DNA of 64,000 nt, from positions 2,728,001-2,792,000 of the forward strand of contig NZ_CP107995.1 of the NCBI RefSeq assembly GCF_036116635.1, written 5' to 3'. The notes beneath the pieces are model-generated. The model ran no database searches and had not been told where the DNA came from. It worked only from the letters and a program-made list of their open reading frames with translations. Within the stretch, counting starts at the first letter, position 1. Each line of letters opens with the position of its first letter. The DNA comes from Amycolatopsis sp. NBC_00345 (GTDB lineage Bacteria; Actinomycetota; Actinomycetes; Mycobacteriales; Pseudonocardiaceae). Shown here piece by piece: positions 1-8,572 of this stretch. The translations under genes and the position numbers were made by a program.

Positions 1-266
1 CGCACCAGCTCGGTCGCGATCCCGCGGCGCTGGTATTCGGGCCGGACCTTCGGGTCGAGCAGGAACGCGTGGTCACCCCCGTCCCACGCGACGTTCGCGA
101 AGCCCACCAGCCGGCCGTCACGGTGGGCGCTCGTCCAGCCGAGGCTGTGCCCGCGCACCCGGTCCCACCAACCGGCCTCGGGCCGTCCCCCGTGCGAGAC
201 GGTCAGCTCCGCCAGCTCGGCGTCCGCCAGCTCGGCCCGCCACCGGTAGTCGATCTCGGATCCCAT
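1..266 (-). CDS. GNAT family N-acetyltransferase (3' end cut by window edge)
   Basis: The frame starts at an ATG at 266 and runs off the left edge, so only the first 88 or so residues are visible. The visible part ends in a QRRGIATELV stretch, which is the acetyl-CoA pyrophosphate-binding motif (Q/R-x-x-G-x-G/A) of GNAT acetyltransferases, preceded by the usual beta strands (GRLVGFANVAWDGG, HAFLLDPKVRPEYQ). The substrate cannot be inferred. It lies downstream of the GH92 gene in the same direction but is separated from it by a strong hairpin, so it is probably a separate transcription unit. Confidence 0.85.
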   Translation of the reverse strand, partial: MGSEIDYRWRAELADAELAELTVSHGGRPEAGWWDRVRGHSLGWTSAHRDGRLVGFANVAWDGGDHAFLLDPKVRPEYQRRGIATELV

Positions 267-334
267 CCGCCCGACGCTGCCACGCCCGCCCGGGCGCGAG
301 CCACCGGATTTCCCGGCCCGGACAAGCAGGCCCG

Positions 335-383
335 GACAAGACGGTGGCCCCCTCCCGGACCGGGAAGGGGCCACCGTCTTGTC
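335..383 (-). terminator. Long hairpin terminator after the GH92 gene
   Basis: Arms of about 23 bases (GACAAGACGGTGGCCCC ... GGGGCCACCGTCTTGTC) pair around a three-base loop with one mismatch. The hairpin begins 12 bases past the GH92 stop codon. There is no clear T-tract, as is usual for high-GC actinomycete terminators. It is one of several long stem-loops at gene ends in this window. Confidence 0.75.
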
Positions 384-395
384 TGCCGAGGCCGG

Positions 396-3300
396 CTACG
401 GCTTCGCGCACTGACCCGCGGACGGGCCGCGGACCGTGTTCGCGAGGGTGTTGTCCGTCGGCGCCGGGGTGTTGCCCGTGCAGGCCAGCGGGCCGCCCAC
501 GGTGCTGCTGGCCAGCACCGTGCCGTGGTTGCCCACCAGCGTCGCCGGGCCGCCGATGTCGGTCAGCTCGATCGACACCGAACCCGTCGTGCCCGTGATC
601 GCCACCGGGCCCGCCACCTTCGTGCGGTTCAGCACCACCTGCGCCGCGCCGGTCGCCGCCAGCGGGCCCGAGATCGAGCCGCCGCGGACCACCAGCGAAG
701 CGCCGCCCGACACCGTGACCGGGCCGGACACCGTCGCGCCGTTGAGGCACACCGTGCCGCTCGACACCGTCAGCGGGCCCTTCTGCACCCCCGTCAGCGT
801 CTTCGTGCACGACGCGTCCGGCCGGCCCAGCAGCTCGAACTCGGCCAGCGACGCCGCCGGACCGGTGGTCGCGGTGACCTCCAGCCGGTAGTAGGCGTAG
901 TGCGCCGGGTTCTTCACCGCGAACGCGCGGGTCTGCTGCCGCCACGGGAACGCCTGGCCGGTCTGCTGGTCGGCGACCGCCCACGTCTTCCCGTCGTACG
1001 AGCCCTTCAGCACCCAGCTCTTCGGGTCACCCGCGCCCTTCGGCGAGGTCAGCGTGTAATGCGTGACCGCCTCGTCCGTCGAGTTCAGCTGGTACTGCAC
1101 CGCACCCGTCACCTTCGCCTCGGTGCCCGAAGTGTTGTCCACCAACGCCGTGGCGTCAGAACCGTCCGAAGTGGACAACGTGCCCCTGCCCGGCCCGGTC
1201 TCGTCGTGCAGCGGCGTCGGGGGAGCGTTGCCCGTGGTGATCGACTTCGGCGCGTCGTTCGGGCCGGTGCCCCACTGCGACGGGTTCGGGCCCATGTCGA
1301 AGTCCAGCGTGCCGCCGTGGGCCAGCAGGTCCTGCGCCACCGTCGTCGAGGTGTAGGCCTTGCCGTTGACCTTCAGGCCCTGCACGTAGACGTTCTTCGC
1401 GTTGTTCTTCGGCGCGTTGATCACCAGATCGCCACCGGGCAGGTGCACGGTCGCCTTGGTGAACAGCGGCGACCCGATCGCGTAGTTCGGGCTGCCCATC
1501 TGCAACGGGTAGAAGCCCAGCGCGCCGAACACGTACCACGCGGACATCTCGCCGTTGTCCTCGTCGCCCGCGTAACCCTGGCCCAGCTCGCTGCCGGTGT
1601 AGAGCCGCGAGAGCGCCTCACGCACCTTGGCCTGCGTCTTCGACGGCTGACCCGCGTAGTCGTACATGTAGAGCAGGTGGTGCGAGGGCTGGTTGGAGTG
1701 GCCGTACTGGCCCATCCGCACGTCCCGCGCCTCCCGCATCTCGTGGATCGCGCCACCGTAGGTGCCGGGGAAGTCCGCGGTCTCCTGGTCGGCGAAGAAC
1801 TGGTCCAGCTTGTCAGCCAGCTTGTCCTTGCCGCCGTAGAGGTCCGCCAGGCCCTGACCGTCCTGCGGCACCGTGAAGGCCATGTTCCAGCCGTCGGTCT
1901 CGGTGTAGTCGCCACCCCACACGCGCGGGTCGTAGTCGGCCTTGGACTTGGTGAACTTCCCGCTCGCGTCCTTGCCCTGGAAGAACCCGACACTCGGGTC
2001 GAACAGGTTCACGTACTGCTGCGCGCGGCTGGTGAAGTACTGGTAGTTCTCCAGGTACTCCGGCTTCCGCGGGTCACTCGCCGGGGCCTGGTCGTACATC
2101 TTCTTCGACAGGTTCGCGATGCCGAAGTCGTTGACGTAGCCCTCCATCGCCCACGAGAAGCCCTCACCGGTCGAGTTCGGCGTGTAGCCGAGGAAGATCG
2201 ACTGGTCCAGCCCCTTGCGCCCGACCGCCGAGTTCGGCGGCGTCACGGTGGCGTTCTTCAGCGCCGCGTCATAGGCCGACTTGACGTCGAAGTTCGTCAC
2301 GCCCTTGAGGTAGGCGTCGGCGAACGCGACGTCGGAGCTCGTGCCCGTCATCAGGTCCGCGTAACCGGGGGAGGACCAGCGGGCGATCCACCCGGCGTCG
2401 CGGTACTGCTGCACGAAACCGTCGACCATCTTCCCGGCCATGTCCGGCGAGAGCAGCGAGTACGCCGGCCAGGTCGTGCGATAGGTGTCCCAGAACCCGT
2501 TGTTCACGTAGGTCTGGCCATCGACGACCTTCGAGCCCGTCTGCGTCGCGGTGTCCGCGCCCGCCTTCGGCGACACGGGACTGGCGTACTTGTACACCGG
2601 CTTGTCGGTGGTACCGGTGTTCTCGAAACCCTCGTTCGGGTAGAGGAACAGCCGGTAGAGGTTCGAGTACAGCGTCTCCAGCTGGTCCTTCGACGCGCCC
2701 TGCACCTCGATCACGCCGAGCTGCTTGTCCCACGCCTGCTGCGCGGCGTCGCGCGCGGAGTCGAACGACACACCCGGCCCAGCCTCCATCGCCAGGTTCT
2801 TCTTCGCCTGGTCCACGCTCAGCAGCGAGGTCGCGATCCGCATCGTCACGGTCTTGTCCGCGCCCGCGTTGAACCGCAGGTAACCCGTGACGTTGTCCCG
2901 GCCCTGCCCGGTCAGCTTCGCCCCGGCCGTCACCGGCTTGTCGAAGGTGGCGTAGACGAACATCCGCCCCGCGCCCGCCGACAGCCCGCTCTTCGCGTCC
3001 GTGTACCCGCTCAGGGTGCCCGTGGCCGGGTCGAGGGTGAGCCCGCCGGAGTTGTTGACGTTGTCGAAGATCAGGCTGGAGTCGTTGCCCGGGAAGGAGA
3101 ACCGCATGACCGCCGCGTGGTCGGTCGGCGCGATCTCGGTCTTGATCCCGTTCTGGAACGTGACGCCGTAGTAGTGCGCCCGCGCGACCTCGTCGTCGTG
3201 CTTGAACGCCAGCGCCCGCGCGTCCCGGTTCGCGTCCGGCACCCCTGCCGCCGCCGACGGCATCACCTGGAAGCTCTGCCGGTCACCCATCCACGGGCTC

Positions 3301-4703
3301 GGCTCGTGGCTCACGCTGAACGCCTGCAACGCGGGCAGGTTGTCCGTGTTGTTCTGCGAGTGGTAGTTGTACAGCCAGCTGGCCGACCCGGCGTCCGTCA
3401 CCGGCGTCCAGAAGTTGAAACCGTGCGGCACGGCGGTCGCCGGGAAGTTGTTGCCCCGCGAGAACGTGCTGTTCGCGAGCGTCCCGCGCGTGGTGAGCAC
3501 GTTGTCGCTCGGGCGGGTGCTCGCCGGCGGCGTCGGCGTGGCCGAGACCTTCACGTCGTCCAGCCAGCCCTGGAAGATGCCCGGGCCGTTCGGGTTGTCG
3601 TAGCCCACCAGGATCCGGGCGATCGTCTTGCCCGGCGCGACCGTGCCGATCGCCGAGCGCACCAGGTTCCACTGGTTGGCGTAGAGCACCTTGCTCGCGC
3701 CCTGGCCCTGCGGCGACAGCGGGAACCCGTACTGGTCCGTCGCGCCCAGCGAGCTGAGGTACGTGCCGTCGGTGAAGGCCAGGTCGATCGCGACGTTCGT
3801 GCTCGGGTACTTCAGGTCGCCGGTGACGAACTGCGGCTGCACCTTGTACGACAGCTCGGTGGAGGGCACCACCGGGATGTTCACGTCGAAGACCTTGTTG
3901 TACGACCAGCCGTGCCCGGCGACGGTCTGGCTGCCGGAGTAGCGGAACGCCTTCTGGCCGGTGAAGCCCACCCGGTTCTTGTTCGTGTAACCGCTGGTGG
4001 GGCCGGAGTCGACGAAGCTGCGCATGTTCGGCAACGGCGGCGGGGCCGGGTCGTCGTTGGCCAGCAGCAGCTCCGAGAGCTGCAGTGCGGTGTCCCCGTG
4101 GTCACGGGTGACGTCGAGGCGGTAGTACTTGAACGCCTTGCTCGCCGCGGCCAGCTTGTAGTCCTTCTGCTGGAGGCGGTTCTCGAACGTCTGCCCGGTC
4201 TGCTTGTCCAGGTCGAGCCACGCCTTCGCGTCGTCCGAGCCCTGCAGCGTCCAGTCCTGGGGGTCGCGGCCGGGGAAGTCGTTGGCCGAGCTGATCGCGT
4301 AGTGCGTGATCGACGTCGGCTCCGACAGCGTCACCTGCGCCCACGCCGTGGGGTCCCACGACAGCCACTTGGTGTCCGTCGTGCCGTCGACCAGGTTGGC
4401 CGCGACCTCACCGCCGTCGGTGTTCTCGCTGCTCGCGGTCACCTCGGTCACCTTGCCGCGGATGTCACCCGGGATCGCGGTGCCGTTCGCCCCGTTCACC
4501 CCGGACGCGCGCGGCTTGCCCGCCGCATCGGTGTCAACGGTGTCCTGCCACGTCGGCTGCGGGTCGTTCGCCTCGAACGACGACGAGAAGTCCGGTGGTG
4601 CCGCGGCTTCGGCGGTGGCCGCGGTCACCGGCAGGGCGGCCAGTCCGGCGGCCGCCACCACCGCGACCAGCACGGCGTGAACGGGTCTGGCGCTTCGGGG
4701 CAT
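396..4703 (-). CDS. Secreted GH92 family alpha-mannosidase with two discoidin-like domains
   Basis: About 1435 residues. GH92 enzymes are calcium-dependent exo-alpha-mannosidases, mostly acting on alpha-1,2-mannose. An N-terminal signal peptide (RPVHAVLVAVVAAAGLAAL) shows export. Order: F5/8 type C-like domain (about 60-200), a beta-sandwich linker, the GH92 N-domain (about 400-630) and catalytic (alpha/alpha)6 domain (about 650-1130) with NNGFWDTYRTTWPAY and the DEDNGEMSAWYVFGALGFYP motif that carries the family's catalytic glutamate. A second discoidin-like domain (about 1190-1290) follows, then a Gly/Thr/Val-rich repetitive tail that reads like a beta-solenoid. Two ATGs lie side by side (4706, 4703); GGAG sits five bases before the second, so 4703 is preferred. 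Likely role: trimming of mannan or fungal glycans outside the cell; linkage specificity is not visible. Confidence 0.93.
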   Translation of the reverse strand: MPRSARPVHAVLVAVVAAAGLAALPVTAATAEAAAPPDFSSSFEANDPQPTWQDTVDTDAAGKPRASGVNGANGTAIPGDIRGKVTEVTASSENTDGGEVAANLVDGTTDTKWLSWDPTAWAQVTLSEPTSITHYAISSANDFPGRDPQDWTLQGSDDAKAWLDLDKQTGQTFENRLQQKDYKLAAASKAFKYYRLDVTRDHGDTALQLSELLLANDDPAPPPLPNMRSFVDSGPTSGYTNKNRVGFTGQKAFRYSGSQTVAGHGWSYNKVFDVNIPVVPSTELSYKVQPQFVTGDLKYPSTNVAIDLAFTDGTYLSSLGATDQYGFPLSPQGQGASKVLYANQWNLVRSAIGTVAPGKTIARILVGYDNPNGPGIFQGWLDDVKVSATPTPPASTRPSDNVLTTRGTLANSTFSRGNNFPATAVPHGFNFWTPVTDAGSASWLYNYHSQNNTDNLPALQAFSVSHEPSPWMGDRQSFQVMPSAAAGVPDANRDARALAFKHDDEVARAHYYGVTFQNGIKTEIAPTDHAAVMRFSFPGNDSSLIFDNVNNSGGLTLDPATGTLSGYTDAKSGLSAGAGRMFVYATFDKPVTAGAKLTGQGRDNVTGYLRFNAGADKTVTMRIATSLLSVDQAKKNLAMEAGPGVSFDSARDAAQQAWDKQLGVIEVQGASKDQLETLYSNLYRLFLYPNEGFENTGTTDKPVYKYASPVSPKAGADTATQTGSKVVDGQTYVNNGFWDTYRTTWPAYSLLSPDMAGKMVDGFVQQYRDAGWIARWSSPGYADLMTGTSSDVAFADAYLKGVTNFDVKSAYDAALKNATVTPPNSAVGRKGLDQSIFLGYTPNSTGEGFSWAMEGYVNDFGIANLSKKMYDQAPASDPRKPEYLENYQYFTSRAQQYVNLFDPSVGFFQGKDASGKFTKSKADYDPRVWGGDYTETDGWNMAFTVPQDGQGLADLYGGKDKLADKLDQFFADQETADFPGTYGGAIHEMREARDVRMGQYGHSNQPSHHLLYMYDYAGQPSKTQAKVREALSRLYTGSELGQGYAGDEDNGEMSAWYVFGALGFYPLQMGSPNYAIGSPLFTKATVHLPGGDLVINAPKNNAKNVYVQGLKVNGKAYTSTTVAQDLLAHGGTLDFDMGPNPSQWGTGPNDAPKSITTGNAPPTPLHDETGPGRGTLSTSDGSDATALVDNTSGTEAKVTGAVQYQLNSTDEAVTHYTLTSPKGAGDPKSWVLKGSYDGKTWAVADQQTGQAFPWRQQTRAFAVKNPAHYAYYRLEVTATTGPAASLAEFELLGRPDASCTKTLTGVQKGPLTVSSGTVCLNGATVSGPVTVSGGASLVVRGGSISGPLAATGAAQVVLNRTKVAGPVAITGTTGSVSIELTDIGGPATLVGNHGTVLASSTVGGPLACTGNTPAPTDNTLANTVRGPSAGQCAKP

Positions 4704-4789
4704 CATTGCTCCAGGCTTGTCGGGACGATCTTCACGCGCCCGCGCACAAGGGAGACCGGCGGCGGCGCGCGGCAAGCGAAACCCGGGTG

Positions 4790-4803
4790 TGACATCGATG
4801 TCA
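4790..4803. promoter_or_regulatory. Perfect palindrome TGACATCGATGTCA, probable operator of the GH92 gene
   Basis: A perfect 14-bp palindrome lies 87-100 bases upstream of the GH92 start. Its central CG and symmetric TGACAT half-sites look like sites of LacI-family sugar regulators, which often control glycoside hydrolases in actinomycetes. No LacI gene lies in the window, so the regulator would act in trans. The rest of the 4704-5004 gap holds no convincing gene. Confidence 0.55.
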
Positions 4804-5004
4804 AGTCCCGGCGGGCAAACCTGGCCGGAAACAGACAACGCCGGACGTAACCCAGCTGGTGCGTCCGGGCGGACGGCGTACGGACGGAGCGGGTGGCGGG
4901 CGCCTTACTCGCACCGCGGCTGGGGGAACGGCTGCGGGTACGACCCGTTCGACGCGGAGGCGTTCGCCCGGAACCGCCCGCTACCCCGACGATCCCGAGG
5001 TGCC

Positions 5005-5304
5005 TCAGCCGCCGAACCCGCGGAAGACCCCGTCCGCACCGGCAGCGGAGGTGAAATCCTGCCAGTCCATGTTGCCCAGCGAGATGTTGTTCTCCACCGA
5101 CCACAGCTCCGCCGGGATCACCCGGAGCCGCCCGTTGCCCTCCGGCCTCACCCGCACGACCAGCAGCGCCCACTCCGGCGCCCGCGCGGTCAGCTGCTCG
5201 ACGGTCGCGTCCCGGTACACGGCGTCCCACCCGTCCTGGTCGGCGAAGTCCGTGCGGATCAGCAGGCCGGCTTTGGTGTCGGGCAGACGCTCCACACGCC
5301 CCAT
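5005..5304 (-). CDS. DUF6924-type protein of unknown function
   Basis: A 99-residue protein starting at the ATG at 5304. The opening segment KAGLLIRTDFADQDGWDAVY and later WALLVVRVRPEGNGRLRVIP, with a NNISLGNMDWQDF segment near the C-terminus, match what I recall of the DUF6924 family. These are small actinobacterial proteins with no known function. No signal peptide or membrane segment is seen. It is divergent from the methyltransferase gene at 5348, with only 43 bases between the two starts, so the two promoters must overlap. Confidence 0.75.
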   Translation of the reverse strand: MGRVERLPDTKAGLLIRTDFADQDGWDAVYRDATVEQLTARAPEWALLVVRVRPEGNGRLRVIPAELWSVENNISLGNMDWQDFTSAAGADGVFRGFGG

Positions 5305-5347
5305 CAAACTCCAGGCGCCCGCCGGCCGTCCCCGGTATAAGAGAAGA

Positions 5348-6010
5348 ATGGCCGCAGATCGAATCGACCCCGACGAAGACGCCCGCCGACGAGCCGGGAC
5401 CGCGCTGGCCGCCGGGGATCCCACCGGATGGTTCGAACCGCTGTACGCCGCGGCGGAGACCGGGGACGCCGTCGTGCCGTGGTTCCGCGGAGAGCCGTGC
5501 ACCGAGCTGGCCGCGTGGGCGCGCGACAACCCCGGCGACGGCAAGCGCGCACTCGTGGTCGGCTGCGGCATGGGCGACGACGCCGAGCTGCTCGCCGAAA
5601 GCGGCTACGACACCGAGGCGTTCGACGTCTCGCCCAGCGCGATCAAGGCCGTGCTCAGCCGCTTCCCGGACACCCGCGTCGCCTACCGCACCGCGGACCT
5701 GCTCGACCCGCCCGCCGAATGGCGCCACGCCTTCGACCTCGTCGTCGAGATCCTCACCGTGCAGGCCCTGCCCAAGGACGTCCGCGGCACCGCCATCGGG
5801 TCGGTCTCGGGCTTCGTCGCCACCGGCGGCCTCGCGCTCGTCGGCGCGGTGGCGGAGGAGAGCATCGACCTGGCTTCCTGGGCCGGGCCGCCCTGGCCGC
5901 TCAACCGCGCCGAAGTCGAGTCCTTCGCCCGCGACGGCGTCACCCTCACCTCCCTCGACCGCATCCGCGACGGGAAACGCTGGTGGGCCGAGTTCACCCG
6001 GGAGGCCTGA
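5348..6010 (+). CDS. Class I SAM-dependent methyltransferase, thiopurine-methyltransferase-like
   Basis: 220 residues from the ATG at 5348. Motif I reads ALVVGCGMGDDAELLAESGY (E/D-x-G-x-G type), followed by an acidic residue at the end of strand 2 (YDTEAFDVSPSAI), and motif II/III DLVVEILTVQAL. The N-terminal region with WFEPLY and VPWFRGEPCTEL resembles the substrate-side entry of the TPMT-like subfamily. The substrate is not predictable. The next gene starts one base after the stop codon, so the two are almost certainly cotranscribed and translationally coupled. Confidence 0.88.
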   Translation: MAADRIDPDEDARRRAGTALAAGDPTGWFEPLYAAAETGDAVVPWFRGEPCTELAAWARDNPGDGKRALVVGCGMGDDAELLAESGYDTEAFDVSPSAIKAVLSRFPDTRVAYRTADLLDPPAEWRHAFDLVVEILTVQALPKDVRGTAIGSVSGFVATGGLALVGAVAEESIDLASWAGPPWPLNRAEVESFARDGVTLTSLDRIRDGKRWWAEFTREA

Positions 6011-6011
6011 C

Positions 6012-6356
6012 ATGACCGGCAATCCGATCATCGACCGGTGGCTCGCCGAACAGGCCCCGCAGCTGCCGGAGGCGGACCAGCTCAGCGCCCTGCTCGCGGC
6101 GACCAACCTGGGCCACGCCTACCCCGACGACGTGCTCGAAGCCTGGGGACACGAGGTCGTGCTCGCCCGCCGCGTCGTGGACCAGTCGGAACCGGCGTTC
6201 ATCGCCGAGGCCCGTCGCCAGGGCTGGTCCTGGGAGCGGATCGCCGAACGCCTCGGCCTGCCCGACGCCGAAACCGCCGAACAGCGCCAGGCCGTGCTCG
6301 AAGCCGAGCTGATCCGCACCCATCCGCAGAACCTGCCCGGCGCCTGGCGCCCCTAG
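6012..6356 (+). CDS. Small hypothetical protein with a possible helix-turn-helix
   Basis: 114 residues; the ATG lies one base after the methyltransferase stop. The C-terminal part (AFIAEARRQGWSWERIAERLGLPDAE) has the pattern of a sigma-region-4 or MerR-like helix-turn-helix, while the N-terminal half is helical. I do not recognise a named family. The tight coupling suggests it regulates or assists the upstream methyltransferase, but this is inference. It ends three bases before the stop of the convergent GNAT gene. Confidence 0.75.
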   Translation: MTGNPIIDRWLAEQAPQLPEADQLSALLAATNLGHAYPDDVLEAWGHEVVLARRVVDQSEPAFIAEARRQGWSWERIAERLGLPDAETAEQRQAVLEAELIRTHPQNLPGAWRP

Positions 6357-6359
6357 ACG

Positions 6360-7205
6360 TCAGCCGGCCGGCTGCCACACCCAGTTCTGCCGCTCGTAGG
6401 CCACCCGGAAACCCAAGCGAAGCATGTTGTGCAGCGAAGAGTTGTGACCGCCGTCGGTCTCCGCACCGGTCTCCGAAACCAGCAGACGGCACCCCAGCTC
6501 TCCCGCGGTCCGGGCCCTCGCGACCAGGAGCCCGGTCTGACCGCCGCGGTTACGGGCCTCGGGGAGCACCGCGGCGCCGAACAGCTGAGCCGTTTCGCCG
6601 AAGCGGTACACGGTCGCGCTGCCCACGAGTTCCTCGCCCAGCCAGGCAGCCTGGGGATACCAATCCGGCTGCGTCACGGTGGCGGCGGCCATCCCGGAGT
6701 AATGCTCCTCCGGCATGCCGAACGCCCGCATCATCACCGACGCCCACCGGCCGGCGTCACCCGGCTCGACCGGGGCGACCCGCAGGCCGTCCATCGGCCG
6801 CCGGTCCGGGGCGCCGGCCCGGGCCACCACCTCGTCCACCTCGGCCACGAGCTTCACCCACGACGATCCGGCCGTGATGCCCTCGCGCGCGCGGATTTCC
6901 GCCCAGTCCTCCGGAAGCACGGAGGCCACGAGCTGGAGGACAGCCAGCGGGGTGCCTTCCGCCCGGTAGAACGCGCACACCTCGGCGATCAACTCCCCGG
7001 TGACCGCGGCGGTGCGGCCGAAGCCGAGGGCCTTGCTCCAGTACCGCGTCGGGTCGTTCCGCATCGACACCGCCACAACGTCCCCGATGCGGGTGGCATT
7101 CAGGCCGAGCGCCGCGCGTACGGCCTCCGGCGCGCCGGTCTCGAAGTGAAACAGCGCCTCCGCCTCGGAACTCTCGGTTACCGACAGCGGCACAGTTTCC
7201 TTCAC
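6360..7205 (-). CDS. GNAT family N-acetyltransferase (two-domain)
   Basis: 281 residues from a GTG at 7205, with AGGTAGCT before it. The C-terminal half carries a GNAT core: ELVGSATVYRFGETAQLFGAAVLPEARNRGGQTGLLVAR, in which R-N-R-G-G-Q-T-G is the acetyl-CoA loop. A near-end NMLRLGFRVAYERQNWVW fits the final GNAT strand. The N-terminal half looks like a second, degenerate GNAT-like domain, so this may be a tandem-GNAT protein. It lies downstream of the M20 peptidase gene with a 26-base gap and may share its transcript. Confidence 0.85.
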   Translation of the reverse strand: MKETVPLSVTESSEAEALFHFETGAPEAVRAALGLNATRIGDVVAVSMRNDPTRYWSKALGFGRTAAVTGELIAEVCAFYRAEGTPLAVLQLVASVLPEDWAEIRAREGITAGSSWVKLVAEVDEVVARAGAPDRRPMDGLRVAPVEPGDAGRWASVMMRAFGMPEEHYSGMAAATVTQPDWYPQAAWLGEELVGSATVYRFGETAQLFGAAVLPEARNRGGQTGLLVARARTAGELGCRLLVSETGAETDGGHNSSLHNMLRLGFRVAYERQNWVWQPAG

Positions 7206-7231
7206 AGAGCTACCTTCTTCTCGTCGGATGC

Positions 7232-8572
7232 TCAGCAAGACTCCAGGAACCGCTTCAGCACCCGCGTCCCGAACCGCAGACCCTCCACCGGCACGCGCTC
7301 GTCCACGCCGTGTGCCATCGCGCGGTACGGGAAGCCCGGCGGCAGCCACAGGGGAGCGAAGCCGTAACACGCCATGCCCAGCTTCGTGAACGCCTTCGCG
7401 TCCGTCCCGCCGCCCATGCAGTACGGCACCACCACCGCCGCCGGGTCCTCGGCGCGCAGCGCGGCCGCCATCGCGTCGAACCACGGCGAGTCCACCGGCG
7501 CCTGCACCGGCGGCTGGTGCGCGACGAACTCGCGCGTCACCCCCGGGCCGAGGAGCCCGTCCAGCTCCGCGAACAGCTCGTCCTCCGTGCCCGGCAGCAC
7601 CCGCACGTCCACCTGCGCCGTCGCCGTCGACGGGATCACGTTCACCTTGTAACCGGCGGACAGCATCGTCGGCGTGGTGCTGTTGCGGACCGTCGGCACC
7701 ACCAGCGAGCCCGCCGGGCCCAGTCGCGCCACCGTCGCGTCCACGGCCTCGCCCGAGGACAGGTCCACCGGCACGCCCAGCGCCTCGCCGGTGCGTTCCA
7801 GGAACGCCCGCACCGTCGGCGTCAGCCGCACCGGCCACCGGTGCGCGGCGATCCGCTGCAACGCGCCGACCAGCATCGTCACGGCGTTCTCGTCGTTGGG
7901 GCGCGAACCGTGCCCGGCCCGGCCGCGCGCGGTCAGCCGCAGGTGCGCCGTGCCGCGCTCCGCCGTCCCGACCGGGTACAGCCGCACGGTCCGGCCGTCG
8001 GCCGCGGGCACGTGATAGGTGTAGCCGCCCGACTCGCTGATCGACGCCACACAGCCCTCGAAGAACTCCGGATGCGCCTCGACCAGCCAGTGCGCCCCGA
8101 AATCGCCCTTGTCCTCCTCATCGGCCACGAACGCCAGCACCAGGTCCCGGCGCGGCCGCAGCCCCGACGCGACGGCCGTCAGCACCATCGCGCAGAAGTC
8201 CTTCATGTCCACCGCGCCGCGGCCCCACAGGAACCCGTCGCGCACCTCGCCGGCGAACGGCGGCACCGACCAGTCCGCCGCGTCGGCCGGCACCACGTCC
8301 AAGTGCCCCTGCACCAGCAATCCCGGCAGTGACGGGTCGGTGCCCGCGATCCGCGCGAGCACGTTCGCCCGCCCCGGCGCCGACTCCACGATCTTCGCCG
8401 GCACCCCGTGGCGCTCCAGGAACGCCGCGACGTACTCCGCCGCGTCCCGTTCCCCCTCGGAGTCGCCGCCGCCGCGGTTGGTCGTGTCGAACCGGATCAG
8501 GTCCGCGCACAACCCCACCACGTCGACGCCGCCCGAAGAGTCCCCAGAAAAGTCCACTGTGGAGTCAGCCAT
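7232..8572 (-). CDS. M20 family metallopeptidase (dipeptidase / deacylase type)
   Basis: 446 residues. M20 enzymes are di-zinc amidohydrolases that cleave dipeptides or N-acyl amino acids. Metal-binding motifs are clear: GHLDVVP with His90 and Asp92, the bridging aspartate in RGAVDMKD (Asp122), and the catalytic/metal glutamates in ADEEDKGDFGAHWL (Glu152, Glu153). The dimerisation domain follows, with TARGRAGHGSRPN, and a C-terminal GGGTDAKAF. No signal peptide, so it is cytoplasmic. Its ATG overlaps the end of the M55 peptidase gene by eight bases, so the pair is translationally coupled. With the divergent peptide importer this suggests intracellular breakdown of imported peptides. Confidence 0.92.
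   Translation of the reverse strand: MADSTVDFSGDSSGGVDVVGLCADLIRFDTTNRGGGDSEGERDAAEYVAAFLERHGVPAKIVESAPGRANVLARIAGTDPSLPGLLVQGHLDVVPADAADWSVPPFAGEVRDGFLWGRGAVDMKDFCAMVLTAVASGLRPRRDLVLAFVADEEDKGDFGAHWLVEAHPEFFEGCVASISESGGYTYHVPAADGRTVRLYPVGTAERGTAHLRLTARGRAGHGSRPNDENAVTMLVGALQRIAAHRWPVRLTPTVRAFLERTGEALGVPVDLSSGEAVDATVARLGPAGSLVVPTVRNSTTPTMLSAGYKVNVIPSTATAQVDVRVLPGTEDELFAELDGLLGPGVTREFVAHQPPVQAPVDSPWFDAMAAALRAEDPAAVVVPYCMGGGTDAKAFTKLGMACYGFAPLWLPPGFPYRAMAHGVDERVPVEGLRFGTRVLKRFLESC

Noticed and set aside
69..4850. Very long open frame on the plus strand opposite the GH92 gene
   Set aside because: Arg/Val/His-rich text with no domain; it mirrors the codon bias of the true gene on the other strand.
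4855..5004. Short plus-strand frame with Tyr/Gly/Trp-rich text before the DUF6924 gene
   Set aside because: No ribosome site, no recognisable family and no clear codon bias.
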